A stretch of 24,463 nt of DNA from Eimeria necatrix (lineage: Eukaryota > Apicomplexa > Conoidasida > Eucoccidiorida > Eimeriidae): assembly GCF_000499385.1 (NCBI RefSeq), contig NW_013654418.1, positions 1 through 24,463 on the forward strand, written 5' to 3'. Positions 19,885 through 24,463 of the stretch are shown piece after piece; the first letter of the stretch is position 1, and each line of letters begins with the position of its first letter. Made by a program: the position numbers and the translations under genes. A model generated the notes under the pieces. It had not been told where the DNA came from. It made no database searches and was given only the letters and a program-made list of their open reading frames with translations.

Positions 19885-19905
19885 ATCCTCCAAAATGTGG
19901 AGGAT
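19885..19905. repeat. perfect 8-bp stem, 5-nt loop at a repeat boundary
   Basis: ATCCTCCA, loop AAATG, then TGGAGGAT. The hairpin ends exactly where similarity to copy 1 of the 610-bp repeat begins to be traceable (about 19,906). There is no equivalent hairpin before copy 1. Confidence 0.6.
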
Positions 19906-20520
19906 CGAAGTGTCCTTCAGACAACACTTCATGCTCTAAATTCCATGTGTCTACGTCAATCTTTCAGGTTGAGCAGCCCGATTACAGAAAGCATCACACA
20001 GAGTCTAGCAGTCCTAGCTGCAAACGGCCACTCAACGTAATGCTGCTGTATCGCTGCCATCCGTGCTATTCAACTATGCACGCTTTCTTGAGCTGGTGTT
20101 GCCCCAACAGGGCAAGAAGGAGAACTCCTCAGCGCAACAGGACTAGCTATTTGAAGTCTACATGAACGCATCATCAAGGCCTCGAGGCAGCATCAAATGC
20201 TCGCGCCATTTACAAGAGTGTTCCAAAGGCCATTTGCAAGTTTGTCAACGTAAAATCGAATTATTATCTAGCTTGTGCGTCGTTATAGAGTGCTTCATCT
20301 TGGCTTTTGTCGGCAGACGCTCGAGGTGCGAAGTCGAGTCAAAGCCTCTCGTACGCCTATCCTCGCGCTCAGCGTTGATAAATTCTTAGGTACGTACGAG
20401 CTGCGGCTCTCACGTGCCAGTGAATAGCCCTCGTTGTGCTCGTCGTGAGCTCCTGTACCATCCGATTTTACCTTCTCACTCATCACTGCGTTCTGAGCGT
20501 GTTTTCTTCTACCGCGCACT
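19906..20520 (+). repeat. ~610-bp dispersed direct repeat, copy 2
   Basis: Colinear with 17,029-17,640. The last clear shared block is TTCTGAGCGTGTTT (to about 20,502), after which the sequences part. The lost TAG leaves a longer plus-strand frame here (19,860-20,165, 101 codons). Its frame is closed in copy 1, so it is not evidence of a gene. Confidence 0.9.
20295..20483 (-). CDS. small open frame shared by both 610-bp repeat copies (62 codons)
   Basis: Counterpart of 17,420-17,605 with the same ATG context and the same terminal TGA. It is one codon longer through an in-frame 3-bp indel near residue 3. Differences from the other copy include charge changes (K/E, R/E, N/R), and the protein is no better conserved than the DNA. 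Function unknown. Confidence 0.17.
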   Translation of the reverse strand: MSEKVKSDGTGAHDEHNEGYSLARESRSSYVPKNLSTLSARIGVREALTRLRTSSVCRQKPR

Positions 20521-20992
20521 GATCTGTCTTACTGCAATTCGTGAGCAGCGAGATCGGGATACTGCTTAAAAATTCAACGTTGAATAGCGTGCGGCTATGA
20601 CGCCAGCTGTAAGCATTTTCGAAAGACTGCGTTTCTTGCGGCACTTTGTATGCAAAGCCTAGCTCAATGGGCTTTGGTCAACAGCCACGTATTAGGTCTT
20701 CGAAAGGTCACGGTGCCGAGTTTGAAGAATGTACGTATTCATAAATGGAAGATGTGTATACGTATTCACGATATGATGTACATAGGCATGCGATTAGTGG
20801 CAGGGAAGCCGCCTAGATAATTTCCCCCTGTATGCAAATTTTATGGATTTTCACCGCATTACATTACTAAAAATGTCACATGCATTTGAAGTTGATGGTA
20901 AGTTTTCCCGTGGATTTGCTGCTATACTCGAAACAAAATGCCTACTCTGAAAGAAATGAAATAGCAGCAGTCGCGCTTGAGGCTATTGAGGT
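20521..20992. other. spacer without a recognisable gene
   Basis: AT-richer, with short words repeated locally (GTACGTATTCATAAATGG and GTATACGTATTCACG around 20,730-20,770). GCATGC at 20786. Nothing else is visible. Confidence 0.5.
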
Positions 20993-21310
20993 ATGTTTGA
21001 TGCCCTAGTTTCACAGCCCCGCAACCAGAACGACCCGGTCAGCCTTTCTGCTGGCTTGACGTTAGAAAGCCATCTCCTGCAGTTTGCAGAAGCCTGCAAG
21101 TGTATTATTTCGAATGCCGAAGCGACTCTGGATGTGTCGTGGCATTTTCATGCAGCTTCTAAGCGTAAGCCATGTAAGGAGTTATTGACGCGCTCACGTC
21201 GAAACAGTGCCTGGCCCGTGTTTTTTCTGCATCAGCTGCTTAGTGAGTTGGCAGCGTGTCCTGGGCGATGTGGAGTCCCGCTGCGTGGACCAGCGGAATT
21301 GTTACCTTAG
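20993..21310 (+). CDS. weak candidate open frame, 105 codons
   Basis: ATG to TAG, unrecognised. The N-terminal ~60 residues (QPRNQNDPVSLSAGLTLES and onward) look more like protein than most frames here; the C-terminal part is rich in Arg, Cys and Pro. No signal peptide, membrane span or domain is visible. It ends about 270 bp before the right-hand array and is not part of it. It could be a small exon or chance. Confidence 0.18.
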   Translation: MFDALVSQPRNQNDPVSLSAGLTLESHLLQFAEACKCIISNAEATLDVSWHFHAASKRKPCKELLTRSRRNSAWPVFFLHQLLSELAACPGRCGVPLRGPAELLP

Positions 21311-21574
21311 ACATGGTCCGCACTGAAAGGCGCGAGCAAGGAATTGTTAACTATTTTTGATTACATCAAATTGATATCTACGCATGATTTGGACCTCTAC
21401 CAGAACAATCTAGTGGGTGTGTTTGCGCAAAGCATCATCAAGTAATGCCACCCCTAATTTGTACGCGTTATTCACATAACGTGTGGGAATTCACTCTACC
21501 CCATCCCCAAATCCTTGAACCCTCATGTACGGAAAGACGCTTTTTTCCTATCTAACACCGCACAAATTGTTCCA

Positions 21575-21960
21575 TGACGAAACACCACCCAGCGGACCGC
21601 AAGCGGCGGTCAACGCCATTCTGCTGAATTAATTTTGAGTCACCACGTTCAGCAGTCTGCAAACACCAGCCTTTTAGCAGTTGCAGAGGGCTCATTGCAG
21701 CATGTCAGTGCGATACCTTTCCGTCGTCCAGCTCGTACGTCTTCCCCTCACAAGGGGCTATTCGCGTGTGTGCTCTGCAAAACGAGTGCCACACTGCTGT
21801 ATCCTCAGCTGCTTCGTGACTCGTCAGCTTTTCCTGGCAGGTTTGAAATGCGGTATACCGGCAAATCAGCTTCGAGAATTGTCGAAAAGCAGAGGTTTGC
21901 AACGAAATAAATGAAGGAGGAGGACATCGCTGCGTAGGGCAAAAGCGCCCTTCAGGGCAT
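21575..21960 (+). repeat. right array, copy A (decayed, 3' part deleted)
   Basis: First recognisable copy of the right-hand tandem unit. Ordered matches to copies B-D include GCGGCGGTC, AGCAGTTGCAGAG, GCTCGTACGTCT, CAGCTGCTTCGTGACTC, GGCAAATCAGCTTCGA, TGAAGGAGGAGGACATCGCT and CAGGGCATT. It then jumps at about 21,957 into the CGTGGAC motif of copy B. The expected tail and head, about 345 bp compared with C-D spacing, are missing. Confidence 0.8.
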
Positions 21961-22920
21961 TAGGTTGTCACGCCGTGGACGGATGATAGACTCTTCTGGA
22001 ACATAGGTGCGAGCTGCGAGTAGAGCAGCTCCTCTTGAGAGAATTCAACGTTCAGCAATGCGGATTGCAGTTATTCGAACATTCTCAGTGCGCTTGAAAA
22101 ATCACCCTGCCGCCTGCAGGCGGCGGTAGACGTTGCACTACTGGTTGTATTGTAGCATGCCATGTCCAGGAGTCGGCAAAAACCAGCCGCTGTGCAGTTG
22201 CACAGAGTCTAGCGGTTCTTAGCATGTGATGGCTTTTTCTCGTGCAGTTCGTACGTCTGTCCCGCGCAAGCCGAAAGTCGCGTTAGTGCCCCTATCAAGT
22301 GCATGCCACACACTGTAGTTGCCTCCGCTGCTTCGTGACCCCTCAACGTCTCTTAGCAGGTGTGAAATGCGTTGTGCTGGCAAATCAGCTTCGACAATTG
22401 CCGCTACGCAGTGGTTTGTAACGATATTAGTGAAGGAGGCGGACTTCGCTGCGTACGCAACAACGTCCTTGAGGGCATTTGGCTGTTATGGCTGTTGATT
22501 TATTCCCATTGCGCGAGCATTTTATTTCGAGATGTAGAACGATTCGTGGCTTCAAACGCCAGAATGTGTTCTGTACTGCCAACAGATTTACTTCTCAGCG
22601 TTTGTCTGTGCACGGACTTGGGCATTTGTGCTGGTGAAGGCAGTGTGAGGTGGTGGCCTGCCGTATCTGCCTCGTTTCTGTACTTATCAATTCTTACGTC
22701 TACGCGTCAGTAGCGTTGCCAACCAAAAAATACTGCACAACCCGCGGCAGAACATTGACATCGTACTCCGCCTTCCCATACATGACCCATCTCATATTGC
22801 TGACCATGCACAACCTAGATCCCCGTATTCTACGCTTCGCCTTGTGCATGTAGTATTTATCGGTGATCAAAACATGCCTACATGCATATGTTTAGTGTAC
22901 TGACCAAATAAAGCTATTTG
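21961..22920 (+). repeat. right array, copy B (with ~170-bp extra block)
   Basis: Very similar to copy C over the core, for example TGTCCCGCGCAAGCCGAAAG against C's version with one extra C. The GCAAATCAGCT landmark is 1,033 bp from that in C, against 864 bp from C to D. The extra ~170 bp lies within about 22,583-22,750, just after TGCCAACAG. Confidence 0.88.
22109..22124. repeat. 16-bp perfect palindrome GCCGCCTGCAGGCGGC
   Basis: Perfect in copy B. It is imperfect in copy C (TGCAGTCGGC) and copy D (TGCACGCGGC). In copy A the site reads GACCGC-AAGCG-GCGGTC (21,595-21,611), a different perfect stem. Confidence 0.85.
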
Positions 22921-23786
22921 CTACTCACCACCTGGCTACTGTGCGAAGCGGCGCTGTTGATCTTCATGCAGTGCTCGATGCGGCACCACGAGAAATAGCA
23001 CATACGTCGTGGAAGGACGACAAGCTCTTCTATGACGTATCTGCGAGCTGCGAATAGTGCAGCCTCTCTTAAGACCATGCAGCGTTGAACAATGGGGACT
23101 GCAGTTATTGGAATGTTCTCAATGCACTTGAAAAATCACCCTGCCGCCTGCAGTCGGCGGTAGAGACTGCACTACGGGCTGTATTGTAGCATGCCATGTT
23201 CAAGAGTCGGCAGACACCAGCCGCTAGGCATTTGCACAGAGCCTAGCGGTTGTTAGTAAATGGTGGCTTTTTGTCGTGCAGTTCGTACGCCTGTCCCCGC
23301 GCAAGCCGAAAGTCGCGTTAGTGCCCCTATCAAGTGTATGGCACACCGTAGTTGCCTCCGCTGCTTCGTGACCCCACAACGTCTCTTAGCAGGTGTGAAA
23401 TGCGTTGTGCTGGCAAATCAGCTCGACAATTGCCGCTACGCAGTGGTTTCTAACGATATTAGTGAAGGAGGGGAATTCGCTGCGTAGGGCAACAACGTTC
23501 TTGAGGGCATTTGGCTGCTATGGTTGTTGATTCATTCCCATTGCGCGAGCATATTATTTCGAGATGTAAAACGATTCGTGGCTTCAAACGCCACAATGTG
23601 TTCTGTATTGCCAACAGGGCATAGCCTCTTACCACAAGCTTCTGTAAACGACTTGTTACACATTGCGCACCAAACACACAGCACGTCACCGTATTCTACT
23701 CGACGCATCCTGCACACAGTATTTGTCGGTGACTTCTACATGTGGACAGGCATTTTTTGAGCGCAGTGAACAAACACAGCTACTCG
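22921..23786 (+). repeat. right array, copy C (866-bp unit)
   Basis: Runs from CTACTCACCACCTGG (22921) to the same landmark at 23787. It contains the head (CGTGGA, GCGAGCTGCGAATAG), a palindrome variant, the core and a tail (CCGTATTCTAC, GTATTTGTCGGTGA) matching copy B. Small indels of -2 and +1 relative to B near 23,284-23,347 break any shared reading frame. Confidence 0.9.
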
Positions 23787-24463
23787 CTACTCACCACCTC
23801 GCTGCTGTGCGCAGCGGCGCCTTTGGCCTTGGTGCAGTACGCGCTGTTTCCACACTACAAGCATCACACACGTCGTGGACAAGTGGCAGGCTCCCCTGAA
23901 AAGTATCTCCCAGCTGCCAATAGAGCAGCTCCTCTTGAGAGCAGCCAATGTTCAACAATGCGAATTATATTTATTGGAACGTTCTCAATGCCCTTCCAAA
24001 TCGGCGCTGCTGCCTGCACGCGGCGGTCCACGCTGCACTACTTGATGTACTGTAGCATGTCATGTTCAGGAGTCGGCAGAATCCAGCCGCTGTGCAGTTG
24101 CACAAAGCCTAGCAATTCTTAGCATATGGCGCCTTTTTGTCGTGCAGCCCGTACGTCTGCCCCGCGCAAAGCGTTGCTCGCGTTTGTGCGTCGCAAAAGG
24201 GGCGCCGCAGTCTTGTTGCCTCAGCAGCTTCGTGACTCGGTCGGGTCTCTTGGCATTTGTGAAATGCGTTGTGCTGGCAAATCAGCTCGACAATTGCCGC
24301 TACGCAGTGGTTTGTAATGATATTAGTGGAGGAGGCGGAGCTAGATGCGTAGAGCAACAATGTCCTTGAGGGCATTTGGCTGTTATAGTTGTTGATTCAT
24401 TCCCATTGCGCGAGCATTTTATTTCGAAATGTAAAACGGTTCGTGGCTTCAAACGCGAGAATG
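23787..24463 (+). repeat. right array, copy D (cut by window end)
   Basis: Begins CTACTCACCACCTCG and follows copy C through GCGCGAGCATTTTATTTCG to the last base. The array continues past the window. It differs from B and C in the 24,170-24,230 stretch, where it is nearer to copy A in preserving an open minus-strand frame. Confidence 0.9.

Noticed and set aside
21705..24375. Minus-strand frame shared by right-array copies A (21,705-21,902) and D (24,109-24,375), with common residues such as SHEAAE
   Set aside because: Over the ~57 aligned codons differences fall about equally on positions 1, 2 and 3 (14, 15 and 17 by my count). Copy B has an in-frame TAA and copy C is frameshifted. This is neutral decay of repeat DNA.
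1..24463. CRISPR array, transposase, integron or phage-like module
   Set aside because: No short regularly spaced repeats, no recognisable mobile-element protein in any frame and no long terminal repeats were seen. The repeats here are satellite-type units of 180 bp or more.

Overview
This window looks like gene-poor eukaryotic DNA built mainly from satellite repeats. I see no bacterial operons, Shine-Dalgarno-led genes, tRNA, rRNA, CRISPR array or transposase, and no open frame is longer than 187 codons. Base composition is intermediate, about 45-50% G+C by eye. The palindrome GCATGC is roughly fourfold over-represented: 20 copies found by eye, five of them the octamer TGCATGCA. A coccidian apicomplexan of the Toxoplasma type is my best guess. 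It fits the GCATGC excess, the known ~350-bp satellite families of that group and a weak surface-antigen-like reading frame. The organism call is low confidence and rests on no database search.

Layout. (1) 1-5,560: a tandem satellite array. Its basic monomer is about 363 bp and nine copies are recognisable. Monomers are grouped into longer units with a ~100-bp leading 'cap' and a trailing segment in a long or a short version. Copies are most alike at the left and decay towards 5.5 kb, so the window begins inside the array and leaves through its edge. (2) 5,560-14,740: apparently single-copy spacer with no convincing gene and one weak candidate frame at 7,097-7,420. (3) 14,740-15,327: three copies of a 180-bp tandem repeat. 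(4) 15,330-21,575: more spacer. It holds one protein-like open frame (16,277-16,600) and a ~610-bp direct repeat present twice (17,029-17,640 and 19,906-20,520), whose minus strand keeps the same small open frame in both copies. A 105-codon ATG frame lies at 20,993-21,310. (5) 21,575-24,463: a second, unrelated tandem array with an ~866-bp unit, four copies A-D, running off the right end. Its inner copy (A) is again the most decayed.

The window is therefore the interval between two satellite arrays, each seen from its eroding inner edge. The most informative features are rearrangement scars: a monomer that is a mosaic of two others, a 449-bp block duplicated with one visible mismatch, an AT palindrome at a ~425-bp deletion point, and an inverted 16-mer at the left edge. 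I did not find a new enzymatic or defence system. The reading frames reported are weak candidates or remnants, and the codon-position counts I made on repeat-borne frames argue against selection on protein.
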